64,000 nucleotides of DNA, taken from NCBI RefSeq assembly GCF_038069655.2, contig NZ_CP150951.2, positions 3,126,001 through 3,190,000 on the forward strand, in the 5' to 3' direction. The notes beneath the pieces are model-generated. The model was not told the DNA's origin and searched no databases. It saw only the letters and a list, made by a program, of their open reading frames with translations. The translations under genes were made by a program, and so were the position numbers. This DNA is from Yoonia sp. BS5-3 (GTDB lineage: Bacteria > Pseudomonadota > Alphaproteobacteria > Rhodobacterales > Rhodobacteraceae). Shown piece after piece: positions 26,606 through 36,006 of this stretch (positions within the stretch are counted from its first letter, which is position 1; every line of letters begins with the position of its first letter).

Positions 26606-27253
26606 TTACGGTGCCTTGCTGCGTGCCCGTTCTTCAACCAGTTTGCTGATCGCCTCGGCCTCCGGATCGCCCGCTGCGCTTAGCCCGTCACGCACGCCGG
26701 TCCAGTCTTGCAGCGCCTTGTTCTGGCTGACCTTCCACGTGCCTTGCAGGTCAGTCACGCTGATTTCAAAGCCGACAAGATGCCGCAGCTGCCGCGCGAT
26801 GAAATCATCAGGGGCGTCCGTCACGGCCCATGGCGCCGCGCGGTGGCTTTCATGCTGCGCGGTCAAATCACTGAGGTGCTGCATCAGCCAGGCTGTGTCT
26901 TGCGTGAAATTCAGCGTACCACGCGCATGGACAACCACATAGTTCCAGGTCGGTACCACTTTGCCATGCTCTTGTTTGGAGGCGTACCATGATGGCGTCA
27001 CATAGGTTTGCGGCCCTTGGAAAACGCTGAGCACCTCAATGGGGCCGTCCGTTTGCCGGAAAAGCGCATTATTGGCCGCCAGATGCCCCCGCAGCACCCC
27101 GCATTCGCCTTCGCCCACATGAAGAACAAGCGGCACATGGTCCGCAGACAGACCGCCCGTTGCGGCAGAGACCAGCGTGGCAAAGGGATGCGCGACCATA
27201 AGCGCGTGCATCACATCGATGCGGGTTTCGGAAAAGAGGGGCTGTTTCAGCAT
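26606..27253 (-). CDS. FMN-binding negative transcriptional regulator, PaiB-like
   Basis: 215 residues of the PaiB family, a split-barrel FMN-binding fold. Recognisable segments are ADHVPLVLH near residue 37, LRGHLAANNALFR (~53-65), YVTPSWYASKQEHGKVVPTWNY (in two pieces, ~85-105) and the C-terminal GFEISVTDLQGTWKVSQNK. Bacillus PaiB represses sporulation and protease genes, but most family members are uncharacterised and may be flavin enzymes. Co-directional with the hydrolase gene 6 bp upstream. Confidence 0.88.
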   Translation of the reverse strand: MLKQPLFSETRIDVMHALMVAHPFATLVSAATGGLSADHVPLVLHVGEGECGVLRGHLAANNALFRQTDGPIEVLSVFQGPQTYVTPSWYASKQEHGKVVPTWNYVVVHARGTLNFTQDTAWLMQHLSDLTAQHESHRAAPWAVTDAPDDFIARQLRHLVGFEISVTDLQGTWKVSQNKALQDWTGVRDGLSAAGDPEAEAISKLVEERARSKAP

Positions 27254-27259
27254 GGCCCG

Positions 27260-28270
27260 TCAACTGTCGTTTGGTTGCGCGGCTGCCCGTTCCGCAGCCC
27301 GGTCAATGGCTGCCACGGTAGCTTCAGGGTTAGCGTGATGCGGCATATGTCCGACCCCTTCAAGTGGGGTCAGCACGGCCGTTGGCGCGATCTTGATCAC
27401 CTCTTCGGCATGCACCGCGATTGGCACGGTCATGTCCGCTGTCCCATGCAGGATTTCGATGGGCAGGGTCAGTTCAGGGTAGCGCGCGGACATCGTCACC
27501 ACATGCGGACGCAGTGTATTCACCTGCCGAATATTGGCACGCATCGCAACGGGCCGCAGCGCAAGCCGTCCGCCGATATAGTCGCTATAGCCCGTCGGCA
27601 CCGGGTCAGGGGCGAAGGTGCCTGTGATGCTTTCCTGCACTTTGCTGTTTGGCACCAACGCGCCGATCAAAGGAATGACAACAGCCCCGCCAATCGGATG
27701 GCCATTAACCCGGTAATACCAGCCCAGATCACCAGGCCAGGGCATTGTCACACCCGCCAAAGACACCAGCCCCGCTGCATTGACGGGGTTTTCCGCATCA
27801 TCTAGCCCGGCGACGGCCCAAGCATAACCAACCGCGCCCCCATAGCTGTGGCCGACGACAATGGGGTCGTTGATTTCAAGCGTTGCTGCGGCTTCGCGCA
27901 GCATGGCGGCTTGGGCTTGCGGGCTTTCGCCAGCGCTGCCGATCAGCCCATCCGCCATGCCTGCGATCCGGTCCGTATAGCCCAGCCCGGGTCGGTCAAA
28001 TGCGGTGACTGTGTAATTTTCGCGGAGCCGTTCCATCAGATCAAAGGTGAATTCGCGCAGATTACCACCCGCACCATGCAGCAAGATCACATGTGGACCG
28101 CTGCCTTCTTGGACATAATGGACTTGCCCGACAGAGGTTTCAACAAAGCTGCCGATAGGCGGATAGGTCTTTTCGGCCTGCATGCCGCGATATTTCGCAC
28201 CAAACACCGCAAGCGCCCCACCGATAAGACCAACAACGGCCAGATTTGCGATATTGTTATACAGTCCCAA
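27260..28270 (-). CDS. Alpha/beta-fold hydrolase, membrane-anchored
   Basis: 336 residues. An N-terminal transmembrane anchor ([15 protein letters not shown]) precedes an alpha/beta-hydrolase domain. It shows the [10 protein letters not shown] oxyanion segment, the nucleophile elbow GHSYGG (Ser near residue 143), an acid in [10 protein letters not shown], and the catalytic His in GVGHMPHH. Substrate unknown. Its first 14 bases overlap the end of metA, so the gene is coupled to metA, although no metabolic link is obvious. Confidence 0.87.
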   Translation of the reverse strand: MGLYNNIANLAVVGLIGGALAVFGAKYRGMQAEKTYPPIGSFVETSVGQVHYVQEGSGPHVILLHGAGGNLREFTFDLMERLRENYTVTAFDRPGLGYTDRIAGMADGLIGSAGESPQAQAAMLREAAATLEINDPIVVGHSYGGAVGYAWAVAGLDDAENPVNAAGLVSLAGVTMPWPGDLGWYYRVNGHPIGGAVVIPLIGALVPNSKVQESITGTFAPDPVPTGYSDYIGGRLALRPVAMRANIRQVNTLRPHVVTMSARYPELTLPIEILHGTADMTVPIAVHAEEVIKIAPTAVLTPLEGVGHMPHHANPEATVAAIDRAAERAAAQPNDS

Positions 28271-29177
28271 TTTTCTCTAACTCATATGGCGTGGTTTGAT
28301 AAATCTCGTTCAGCCAGTTGCCATAAAGAAGATGCGCGTGGCTGCGCCATCTATTCTGGGGTTCTGCGGTTGGATCGTCATCAGGGTAGTAGTTCACAGG
28401 TACGTTTATCGGCGTTCCTTCGCCGATATCCCGGTCATATTCCTGTTTCAGCGTGCCGCTATCATATTCAAAATGATTGAAAATATAGAGCGCGCGATGC
28501 TGCTGGTCTTCAACCAGTGCCGGGCCGGATTGATCGCTTGTGATCAGCGTTTTCAGACCCGTTGCCGCGTCGATTTCATCCTGGCGCATTTCCGTCCAGC
28601 GGCTGACCGGGATCACGCAATCATCCGAGAACCCGCGCAAATAGGGCGAGGCCGGGGCCGTGTTCTGGTGCCGGAAGCAGCCAAAGGCCTTGTGATCAAG
28701 GATATGTTTTTGCACCCCGTGGAAATAGTTGATCATCGCCATGCCGCCCCAGCACACACCAAAGGTCGAATGGACATTCGTCTGGGTCCAGTCAAAGACC
28801 TGGGTCAGTTCATCCCAATAAGTGACCTCATCAAAGGGCAGATGTTCGATCGGGGCGCCGGTAATGATCAGCCCGTCAAATTTCTGGTCCGTGACCGCGC
28901 TAAAAGGTTGATAAAACTCTTCCATATGCGCGGCGGCTGTATTCTTGGTCTGATGCTCGGACATGCGGATCAATGACAGTTCAATCTGCAATGGCGTGGC
29001 CCCGATCAGCCGCGCGAACTGGTTCTCGGTCTGGATCTTTTTGGGCATCAGGTTCAGCAGCGCTATCCGCAGCGGGCGGATATCCTGTCTTGCGGCGGTG
29101 TCTTCATCTAGCACCATAACACCTTCATCAGAAAGGACGTCATAAGCGGGCAGGGCGGAGGGCAATTTGATTGGCAT
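28257..29177 (-). CDS. metAA: Homoserine O-acetyltransferase (MetA family)
   Basis: First step of methionine synthesis from homoserine. 306 residues. The catalytic Cys is residue 142 (FGVCWGG), and His235 and Glu237 lie in NHFEY. Residue 111 is Glu (GAPIEHLP). In this family Glu111 marks acetyl-CoA use, whereas Gly111 (as in E. coli) marks succinyl-CoA use, so an acetyltransferase is predicted despite the common label homoserine succinyltransferase. AGGA precedes the ATG. I looked for a SAM-II riboswitch here and upstream of the next gene and saw none. Confidence 0.93.
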   Translation of the reverse strand: MPIKLPSALPAYDVLSDEGVMVLDEDTAARQDIRPLRIALLNLMPKKIQTENQFARLIGATPLQIELSLIRMSEHQTKNTAAAHMEEFYQPFSAVTDQKFDGLIITGAPIEHLPFDEVTYWDELTQVFDWTQTNVHSTFGVCWGGMAMINYFHGVQKHILDHKAFGCFRHQNTAPASPYLRGFSDDCVIPVSRWTEMRQDEIDAATGLKTLITSDQSGPALVEDQQHRALYIFNHFEYDSGTLKQEYDRDIGEGTPINVPVNYYPDDDPTAEPQNRWRSHAHLLYGNWLNEIYQTTPYELEKIGTV

Positions 29178-29215
29178 CGGAATATTCCTGGATAAGGAGG
29201 TAAGAGATAGGGCGG

Positions 29216-30079
29216 TCAGCCGCGCATCTCAAGGGCGTCAGCGATCATGCCAACAAAGCCCTCCGTATCTTTGACCTTTGCCACAGCGTCTTGCGGCACA
29301 GTAATCCCCCATTTATCAGCCATTGCCTTATAGCGCGGCTGCCGATGCGCCAGCGCCTTGGCAAAGGCCCAGCGGATGAAATCATCTGGGTCCACCTGAT
29401 CGGGCGCCACGTCAAATGCGGTCAGATAGGCCTGCCATGTCCCGAGCAGGAATGCCGGATCATAGGACATTGGTTTTGGCTCTTTATCAAAGCGCCGGAT
29501 CAGCTCGGCAGTATGCGCATCGGTCCCTTCGATCCAAACCATCAGGGTTTTGGCAGACAGATCCCGCAAGATCGGATCATTTGGGTCATCCGCATTGACC
29601 CATTCGCAGATTGATCCGCCGGTGTCGCAGATGAAGTTGGGATATTGGTACAGATCCACAGCCCGATCGATGAAAGACCCCGTATCATAAAGCGCCGCGA
29701 CTTCGGCCGCCTGAAATTGATCCTGCCGCATGGTATATTCATCCCAGGCCAGCCCGCCCTTGGCCGGATCGCCTGGTTTGCCCAGATAGGACGACATCGG
29801 CTTAAGATCGTCAAATGAGATATTCGACCCGATATAGATAGAATTTGACCGCAGCAATTCGCGCAGGAACGGGACTTTCATCGCCTCGCGTTTGGCGTTA
29901 TCGGCGATCTTTTCACCCATATACCGCGTGCCGATCCGGTAATCGATTGAGTAATGAAACCAATCGCCCGTATCGCGCAGCATTTTTGACAGATAGGTCT
30001 TACCCAGACCAGACATGGCAAAAAGCAAGACACGTTTCTGCGGCGCATTGCGCCAATCGGAGGCGGATTCATAGATCAT
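29216..30079 (-). CDS. P-loop ATPase/kinase-like protein upstream of metA
   Basis: 287 residues with a Walker A motif near the N-terminus ([12 protein letters not shown], about residues 21-32) and a putative kinase-like second region ([12 protein letters not shown]). It looks like a small P-loop kinase or ATPase acting on a nucleotide or small molecule; no close function is recognised. It precedes metA by 38 bp on the same strand, suggesting co-transcription and perhaps a role tied to sulfur amino acid metabolism, but that is inference. Confidence 0.7.
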   Translation of the reverse strand: MIYESASDWRNAPQKRVLLFAMSGLGKTYLSKMLRDTGDWFHYSIDYRIGTRYMGEKIADNAKREAMKVPFLRELLRSNSIYIGSNISFDDLKPMSSYLGKPGDPAKGGLAWDEYTMRQDQFQAAEVAALYDTGSFIDRAVDLYQYPNFICDTGGSICEWVNADDPNDPILRDLSAKTLMVWIEGTDAHTAELIRRFDKEPKPMSYDPAFLLGTWQAYLTAFDVAPDQVDPDDFIRWAFAKALAHRQPRYKAMADKWGITVPQDAVAKVKDTEGFVGMIADALEMRG

Positions 30080-30186
30080 GCGCCCGTGGTTACCCGTGTC
30101 TGATGCATTCTTCCAGCGATTTATGGCTGTGCGGACGCTCTAGGCTGCAGAGGCCTGCGGTCGTCGTTTTGCAATCGTCTTGGGCA

Positions 30187-30212
30187 GGCGCTTGCCGGGG
30201 ATGGCAAGCGCC
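30187..30212 (-). terminator. Hairpin downstream of lectin-like gene
   Basis: Perfect 10-bp stem (GGCGCTTGCC / GGCAAGCGCC) with a 6-base loop, 11 bases after the stop of the minus-strand gene. There is no clear T-run, so termination is likely but unproven. Confidence 0.55.
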
Positions 30213-30223
30213 AAATTGCAGGC

Positions 30224-30757
30224 CTAGTTGGCGGTCCGCACCGACCAGTTTTGATAGGCGGCCTGGGCATCGCTGCAGCTTTCCAAGGACAGAACCTTGA
30301 TCTGGTTGGCGTCGCTACGCCCCGTCCGGGTATCTTCGGCCAAAGTCATGCACATATCCGTGGCTGAGGCGGGGGTGATTGTCCCTTCGCCCGAAAAGAC
30401 AAAGGATTGTGCGCTACTTCCGTCACATGTGGCCAGATCAATTGACGTGCCTGCGGCTGTTGATGAAACCTCTGCGCAGACGTCAAATTCGGTCATGTAA
30501 AGCACACCATCCGCAAATTGTGCCGTGTCAAAGGCCTGATCCACGCCCAGCGACCCTGATGGGCTGTAGCATGTGTGCCCTTGCAGCCCATCATCCGGAT
30601 TGGCGGCGGTTCCTTGCGCGCGGGCGATATCAAGGCAATAGCCGTTTTGGACATTGTCGAGCATGTCGGTCAGGTAGATCTCAACGGCTTCGGCATGCAC
30701 CGCGCCGGCTGACAACATGGTTCCGATGAGGGCGGTAGCCATTTTCTGTTTCAGCAT
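30224..30757 (-). CDS. Exported ricin-B-lectin-like protein
   Basis: 177 residues with a signal peptide (KMATALIGTMLSAGAVHA). The body contains repeats resembling a ricin-type beta-trefoil: GYCLDIARAQGTAANPDDG, ATCDGSSAQSFVF and a C-terminal AYQNWSV, with paired cysteines. It may bind carbohydrate outside the cytoplasm. The ATG at 30757 has AGGA 9 bases upstream; the open frame extends to 30919, but those residues are not signal-like. Confidence 0.65.
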   Translation of the reverse strand: MLKQKMATALIGTMLSAGAVHAEAVEIYLTDMLDNVQNGYCLDIARAQGTAANPDDGLQGHTCYSPSGSLGVDQAFDTAQFADGVLYMTEFDVCAEVSSTAAGTSIDLATCDGSSAQSFVFSGEGTITPASATDMCMTLAEDTRTGRSDANQIKVLSLESCSDAQAAYQNWSVRTAN

Positions 30758-30822
30758 TGAATATGTCCTTTCAGTCTTGTCTGGCCCCGCCATATTGGGG
30801 TTAGGACCTGTTGTATACGGCC

Positions 30823-31392
30823 CTAGGGCCGCGTGATCAGAACCGGCTGCACCTTGCCGCCAATTCGACGATATCCAAACTCTGCCACACCGCTGACCAT
30901 GCCTGTCGGGTCTTTCCAATACACCGTCGCACGGTGATTTCGGACCTCATGCATGACCGCATCATAGCTTAGTCGCATCGGAAATAGCGGCATATCGGCA
31001 GCAGATGTTCCAGTAAGCTGGATTGTCAGTTCGTTATACGTGCCTACCTCGGCGTTTCCGGCGGTTTTTATCGTCGCCTCAATCAGTTCCAGCGCGATGA
31101 CCCCATCTTCGGTCTGCAGCTTGAGATGCGCGGCGAAATAAGCGCCGATTTGCGTTTGTTGCGCGGGGGTTATGTCTTGCCCGCCATCGAGGTCTTCCAG
31201 CGCCTTTAGGGCAGGGGCTGCGATAACAAGGTCCTCGATCGGCAACAGAATGGTCACGTTCATCTGCCCCTGATCATGTGACAGAAACAGCACGCTGCCG
31301 GGCAGCGCATGGGCCAGGGCCGATTGCATCCCGCCAATAAAAAGCAGAAGGGCGAGTGCTAAGACCCGCCCTGATCCACCTAAAATCATCAA
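30823..31392 (-). CDS. Exported protein resembling the HupE N-terminal domain
   Basis: 189 residues with a signal peptide (RVLALALLLFIGGMQSALA) followed by HALPGSVLFL. This resembles the short periplasmic region found at the front of some HupE/UreJ-type proteins, but the transmembrane part is missing. It ends with GYRRIGGKVQPVLITRP. Its start overlaps the stop of the DUF3500 gene by 4 bases, so the two are a translational pair. Function unknown; a metal-linked role is only suggested by the HupE likeness. Confidence 0.55.
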   Translation of the reverse strand: MMILGGSGRVLALALLLFIGGMQSALAHALPGSVLFLSHDQGQMNVTILLPIEDLVIAAPALKALEDLDGGQDITPAQQTQIGAYFAAHLKLQTEDGVIALELIEATIKTAGNAEVGTYNELTIQLTGTSAADMPLFPMRLSYDAVMHEVRNHRATVYWKDPTGMVSGVAEFGYRRIGGKVQPVLITRP

Positions 31393-32513
31393 AGATTACC
31401 ACCGTAATCGTCAGTCTGGTCGCGCCAGACCGAGTGGGGATGGTTGCCGTCTTCACCGGTGGATTTGTTTGATTGCAGCGAAAATTCGATCCAGAGCGAG
31501 GGCCCATGGATGCGCACATAATCATCTTCGCTGTTCATATCGGGCGTGCCCGAAAACCCGAGCACTGTATCAGGCAGTTCGGCGATGTATTTGGCCATAT
31601 AGGTGGCCGCATCCTCTGCATTGATATCGCCCACATAGGTTGCAACAGCCGCAAGCAGCAAGGCCTGTTGCGCAGCATCGAGTTCAGAGACCGCAAGCCC
31701 TTCTTGCGCATCAGGGATCGCGTCATCGCTTTGCGGACCTGCAATGATGTCCCGATAGGTCCCTTCCAGAGTCGCTGCGGCTTGTTGATCAGCGCTGAGC
31801 GCGTTCAAAAGCGCTGCAAATGCGTCGCGCTCTTGGGTCAAAGGTACGTTTTCGCGGTCGTTCATCTCAAAGCTGGGGAAAGGTTCGATCCCGCGGAAAG
31901 ATGGCGTCGCCCCGGCGATGACCCCATCTGTATACGTATTGGCAAAGGCGAAATGGTGCCCACCATAGTAAAGCTGCCAGGTACCGCTATTGCCGGGCGT
32001 TCCAAGAAACGCGAATTTGGAGTTATATGAGGAATAGCCCGCCTTGGTATCATCGCTGACCGTGCCGATGTAATCATCCGCATTGAGGGTCTGCACCATT
32101 TCGTCGAAGCCTTCATTGTCAGCCTCGCCTGCGGCCGCAATCAAGATCGCTTTGACGAGGCCAAGCTGATCGCTGCTGAATTCACCAAGATAGACCCCGG
32201 GCCGGGCCGGAAAGGCGCCAGCGGGCAGGTTGCTCCAATTTTGGGCCTCGCTTACAGAATAATCCAACTGCAGATTGGCCATGATCTCATCGGATACATC
32301 GGCTTTGAGCAGATCGATAAGGCAGAGCATCCGGGCATAGCCTTCATCCCCATCACAGCTATCGGCTGAAGCTGGGATTTCGACCGACCCCATCAGAATG
32401 CTTGTGTTGCCAAGCCGTTCATCAACCGGCGGTCCGCCGCCCATGAGCTGACTATATCCAAAATAGGCGCCAGCCCCGACGACAATGACACCAGCCAAGA
32501 GTTTCAGTTTCAC
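31389..32513 (-). CDS. Exported DUF3500-family protein
   Basis: 374 residues with an N-terminal signal or anchor segment (LLAGVIVVGAGAYFGYSQLMG). It has the features of DUF3500: NWSNLPAG, GVYLGEFSSDQL, GGHHFAFANTY, and a C-terminal HGPSLWIEFSLQ followed by HPHSVWRD. The conserved His clusters (GGHHFAF, HPHSVWRD) could bind metal. The family is exported and uncharacterised. Upstream partner of the HupE-N-like gene in a two-gene operon. Confidence 0.8.
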   Translation of the reverse strand: MKLKLLAGVIVVGAGAYFGYSQLMGGGPPVDERLGNTSILMGSVEIPASADSCDGDEGYARMLCLIDLLKADVSDEIMANLQLDYSVSEAQNWSNLPAGAFPARPGVYLGEFSSDQLGLVKAILIAAAGEADNEGFDEMVQTLNADDYIGTVSDDTKAGYSSYNSKFAFLGTPGNSGTWQLYYGGHHFAFANTYTDGVIAGATPSFRGIEPFPSFEMNDRENVPLTQERDAFAALLNALSADQQAAATLEGTYRDIIAGPQSDDAIPDAQEGLAVSELDAAQQALLLAAVATYVGDINAEDAATYMAKYIAELPDTVLGFSGTPDMNSEDDYVRIHGPSLWIEFSLQSNKSTGEDGNHPHSVWRDQTDDYGGNL

Positions 32514-32616
32514 GATGTTTCCCCCAAGTTTTAGTCGCCATCAATGGCAGTCTGGCCGCATTATCTCATGCCCTTGGGGAAATTTCTACGTCATTGCTTC
32601 AAAGCCTGTGCCAAAG

Positions 32617-33069
32617 TCATGCATCCAACACCGCTGGCCAGTTTGCATCGCCAGCTGCAATATTGCCCGGAATATCCTGTTCCCAGCGCCGTCTGATCCG
32701 GCGTGAGTAATTGAGGTAGAGTTTATCATCCACAATCGACCAGGCACGGGGATCGGTTGGTGCGGTGTAACCGCGGCTGATGGCAAATGCGCAATAGCCG
32801 CCGTATTGGGGTGCGTATGCAACAGGGTTGGCGGCAAACAGATCGCGGTTGGCGCTGTTTGCAAAATGCCAGGTAGCGCCCAGATACTCATACGTAATCG
32901 ACGGATCACCCGCGACGGGACCCTGCTGATCAAAATAGGCCACGACGTCGCTGCCATCCACAACAATGCCATTTTCGGCATAGATTTGCGGCGTCGCAGC
33001 AAAGGCGGCCGGTGCCAAAAGCCCGGCGGCTGGTGCGGCAATGATCAGGGTGCGGCGTCTAATCGACAT
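32617..33069 (-). CDS. Exported YHS-domain protein
   Basis: 150 residues with a Tat-like signal (SIRRRTLIIAAPAAGLLAPAAFA; the RRRT arginines precede the hydrophobic core). The YHS domain spans about residues 35-110: VVAYFDQQGPVAG, ATWHFANSANRDLFAANP and YAPQYGGYCAFAISRG. YHS domains may bind metal, but exported single-domain forms are not characterised. It stands alone between the DUF3500 and Hint genes. Confidence 0.85.
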   Translation of the reverse strand: MSIRRRTLIIAAPAAGLLAPAAFAATPQIYAENGIVVDGSDVVAYFDQQGPVAGDPSITYEYLGATWHFANSANRDLFAANPVAYAPQYGGYCAFAISRGYTAPTDPRAWSIVDDKLYLNYSRRIRRRWEQDIPGNIAAGDANWPAVLDA

Positions 33070-33123
33070 CAGAAGCTCCGAACGTTGGTTGTCCGGTTTA
33101 TGTGATATCTGCCGCCTTTGCGG

Positions 33124-34308
33124 CTAGGTCTCACACAGAGTTGTGACTGATTCTTTCATGCCCTGCGCCACATGCGGTATCTTGTTCTTCTGATGGCGCA
33201 TCAGAAGTTTGGCGATCCGCTTGTCCCGTTGAATGGGGCGCGCGGGCAGCGGGGGTGTGTCCCAAAGGTCCGGGAAAATCGCCATAAGCTCTTCTTTTGC
33301 GGCATCATCAAGCGCCTCTTTCGCGTGGGGGCCGTTCAACATCGTCTCGCTGGGGGCACCGGCGGCATAGATCACGTCGTGCTGATCGGTCATCAGATGT
33401 AGATAGGTGACCTGTTCTTGGCTGTCATCGATAAAGATACCGGGCAGGGCGGTCAGTTTGATGGCAGGCACAAGAATTTCCTTGGCGCCGAACATCCGTT
33501 CGCATACCTTTGAGCGTAGCAACATGCGATGTTGCCGCGAGACAAGCAAATCCTCAGACGGGCAACCGGGCCCCAATGCACCGGCCATAATCCGAATGGG
33601 GGCCAGTTTGCCGTGTGCCTTGACCCGGCTGCATCCTATCCAGCGGATCGGCTGATACCCGTGATCTTGGGTCGCAACCAGATCACCGATTTGCAGCGTC
33701 TCAATCTGTCGCGATCCCCGATCTGTTTCGATCATCGTTCCTGAGACATAGCAGGTTAGAAAATCCCAATTTTCCCGGTCACCTGCCAGCCCTGAAAAAG
33801 TATCACCGCTAACGCTGTCCAAAGTAAGCGATTGGATCGGCTTCGCCTCTAGCGCGGCCTGGTCCGCATTGGGTGCGAACTCAGGTGCCCAATATGTATT
33901 GCCGTCGACATCCTGAAAGATGACTGCCGTGATCGTGGCCGTTGTTCCGTCAGTATAGGTTATAGTTGCGTTATAGATGGCGGCCGCATCAAAGCGTTGG
34001 TTGGGGCCGCCATTGATCCGAAAATTCTCGCCTGGGTTGTTATCCTGATCATAGACGTTGTTCGTTCCACCCGTAAAACCGCCAGACCCAGTTGAAAATG
34101 TAACGGCGCTTTCGAAAAGGGGATTGCCCGGCCCACCAAAGCTAAGACCTGTCAGATCATCCGCATTTTCGGCATCATTGTCACCGGAACCTGTTGCTGG
34201 ATCAGAATCGATATCGGCCTGCACGCCGAGCGAAAAGACGGTAAATGTGGTGGGCACTCGTAAACCTATAAACGCATTAAAATTTCCACTACCCTGGAAA
34301 GCAATCAC
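33124..34308 (-). CDS. Hint-domain protein with N-terminal RTX-like region
   Basis: 394 residues. The N-terminal ~190 residues are acidic and glycine/asparagine-rich (DIDSDPATGSGDND), as in secreted matrix proteins. A Hedgehog/intein Hint domain starts at CYVSGTMIETDRG (about residue 198), with LQIGDLVATQDHG and SRQHRMLL, which carries the usual H block. Such proteins may self-process by N-S acyl shift. The start is a GTG with an in-frame TAA nine codons upstream and no clear ribosome binding site, so the exact start is uncertain. Confidence 0.82.
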   Translation of the reverse strand: MIAFQGSGNFNAFIGLRVPTTFTVFSLGVQADIDSDPATGSGDNDAENADDLTGLSFGGPGNPLFESAVTFSTGSGGFTGGTNNVYDQDNNPGENFRINGGPNQRFDAAAIYNATITYTDGTTATITAVIFQDVDGNTYWAPEFAPNADQAALEAKPIQSLTLDSVSGDTFSGLAGDRENWDFLTCYVSGTMIETDRGSRQIETLQIGDLVATQDHGYQPIRWIGCSRVKAHGKLAPIRIMAGALGPGCPSEDLLVSRQHRMLLRSKVCERMFGAKEILVPAIKLTALPGIFIDDSQEQVTYLHLMTDQHDVIYAAGAPSETMLNGPHAKEALDDAAKEELMAIFPDLWDTPPLPARPIQRDKRIAKLLMRHQKNKIPHVAQGMKESVTTLCET

Positions 34309-34365
34309 TTTGATCGCGCCGGGGTTGTGTGGTTAATGGTTAGTTCACGTTAGGTAAATAAAGGC

Positions 34366-35505
34366 TTAATGCCCGCGCCAGATCCAGCCGCCACCAAGGA
34401 TCCGCGTGCTATCGGGGTCATAAAAGACGCAAGCCTGCCCCGGCGAGACCCCCTGTTCGGCCATCAGTAGCTCCACCTCGGCCTCCGTATCGGAAATTGG
34501 CCGCAGCACTGCATCGGTTGGTGGGCGGGTTGATCGGACCCTGACCGCGATTTGTCGTTCGTCCAGATCGGTCAGCTTGCCGCCTCCGATCCAGTTGATC
34601 TCGCGGATCGGGACCCTGCGGGTGGCCAGCATTTCTTTCGGACCGACAATCACCTGTTTCGCATCCACATCCAGCCTGACCACATAAAGCGGGTCAGCCA
34701 AACCACCAATCCCGAGCCCCCGTCTTTGCCCGATCGTGTAGTGAATGACACCTCTGTGGGTCCCCAGCACGTTGCCGTTTTGATCGACAATATCGCCGGG
34801 CTCTGCTGCGCCGGGGCGCAGCTTTTCGATAACTGCAGCATAGTCGCCATTGGGGACAAAGCAGATATCCTGGCTGTCTGGTTTGTCAGCCACGCTGAGC
34901 CCGTATTTCGCGGCCAGCGCGCGGGTTTCTTCCTTGGATTTATGGTGCCCAAGCGGAAAGCGCAGGTAATCAAGCTGCTCTTGCGTGGTAGAGAACAGAA
35001 AATAGCTTTGATCTTTGCCAGGGTCCGCTGCGGCATGCAATTCAGCCCCTTCGGCCCCCATTTTCCGCTGAATGTAATGTCCTGTTGCCATGCAATCGGC
35101 ATCGAGATCTTTTGCAGTCTCGAGCAGATCCTTAAATTTCACGCGCTCATTGCATCGAATACAGGGCACAGGTGTAGCCCCGCCCAGATAGCTGTCGGCG
35201 AACTCATCCATAACAGCTTCACGAAAGGTGTTTTCGTAATCCAGTACATAATGGGGAAAACCCATTTCTTCGGCGACCCGGCGCGCATCATGAATGTCAC
35301 GCCCGGCGCAGCACGCCCCCTTTTTGGCCAAAGCCGCCCCGTGATCGTAAAGTTGCAAGGTGACGCCAACGACATCGTAACCTTCTTCGGCCAGCATTGC
35401 CGCCACCACAGAGCTATCGACGCCGCCAGACATAGCAACGACAACGCGCGTTTGCGCGGGCGGCTTGGCAAAGCCGAGCGAATTGAGCGGCGAATCAAGG
35501 GGCAT
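34366..35505 (-). CDS. mnmA: tRNA-specific 2-thiouridylase
   Basis: Thiolates U34 of Glu, Gln and Lys tRNAs using persulfide sulfur. 379 residues. PP-loop motif AMSGGVDSS near the N-terminus; catalytic cysteines in [10 protein letters not shown] (about residue 117) and [10 protein letters not shown] (about 213). A CAGGA ribosome binding site precedes the ATG. It is divergent from sciP/ctrA. A TusA homologue at 1.7 kb could take part in sulfur delivery, but no direct link is visible. Confidence 0.96.
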   Translation of the reverse strand: MPLDSPLNSLGFAKPPAQTRVVVAMSGGVDSSVVAAMLAEEGYDVVGVTLQLYDHGAALAKKGACCAGRDIHDARRVAEEMGFPHYVLDYENTFREAVMDEFADSYLGGATPVPCIRCNERVKFKDLLETAKDLDADCMATGHYIQRKMGAEGAELHAAADPGKDQSYFLFSTTQEQLDYLRFPLGHHKSKEETRALAAKYGLSVADKPDSQDICFVPNGDYAAVIEKLRPGAAEPGDIVDQNGNVLGTHRGVIHYTIGQRRGLGIGGLADPLYVVRLDVDAKQVIVGPKEMLATRRVPIREINWIGGGKLTDLDERQIAVRVRSTRPPTDAVLRPISDTEAEVELLMAEQGVSPGQACVFYDPDSTRILGGGWIWRGH

Positions 35506-35636
35506 CGATTTTCCTGATTAACGAGTTTCCAAAGAAATATAGGAAAATGCGAATTACTCTCAACCCCGGTTTATACGACTCATTAAGCCCTGACATGGAT
35601 AACGGCCCTTGGGTGAAAAATGGAAGAGGGTGCGAG

Positions 35637-35915
35637 ATGTATCTACGTAAGGTTGAAGGGCCGCGGTCTGTCACACTGGCTGACGGTTCAATTATGACAC
35701 GGGCTGATTTGCCCAGTGAAAAGACGCGCCGCTGGGTGGCTTCACGCAAGGCAGCCGTTGTACGGGCAGTTGGTGCAGGGCTCATTCAGCGCAAAGAAGC
35801 GTTGGAACGCTATGGCTTATCGGATGAAGAGTTTAAGGAATGGGAAAACGCCGTGACCAAGTTCGGTGAAGCTGCCTTAAAGGCAACCAGTTTACAACGC
35901 TATCGACAACCGTAA
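35637..35915 (+). CDS. sciP: SciP-like cell-cycle regulator (DUF1153)
   Basis: 92 residues, close to the length of Caulobacter SciP, the small protein that binds CtrA and blocks its recruitment of RNA polymerase. Key features are the N-terminal YLRKVEGPRSVTLADG, then the helix-turn-helix region RRWVASRKAAVVRAVGAG and RYGLSDEEFKEWENAV. The ATG at 35637 has GAGGG six bases upstream; frames from 35547 or 35595 add residues not expected for the family. It sits directly upstream of ctrA. Confidence 0.88.
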   Translation: MYLRKVEGPRSVTLADGSIMTRADLPSEKTRRWVASRKAAVVRAVGAGLIQRKEALERYGLSDEEFKEWENAVTKFGEAALKATSLQRYRQP

Positions 35916-35953
35916 GTGGAAATGTAAAGGTTATTGGATATGGTAACGGGTGA

Positions 35954-35978
35954 TTAACCTTTAACGGTTTAGGTTAAC
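35954..35978. promoter_or_regulatory. Cluster of CtrA half-sites in the ctrA promoter
   Basis: Three TTAA(C) half-sites (35954, 35961 and 35974) lie 29-50 bp before the ctrA start codon. The arrangement resembles CtrA-bound promoters (TTAA-N7-TTAA), but the spacings here are 3 and 9 bases rather than 7. Autoregulation of ctrA is known in Caulobacter. No GANTC methylation site is visible in the 91-bp gap. Confidence 0.6.
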
Positions 35979-36006
35979 GACACAGAAGAAAGAGCGGAGA
36001 ACTCGG

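Noticed and set aside
29080-30223. SAM-II riboswitch for the ATPase-metA operon
   Set aside because: The conserved SAM-II sequence blocks were not found before either gene; only a plain hairpin at 30187 belongs to the gene upstream.
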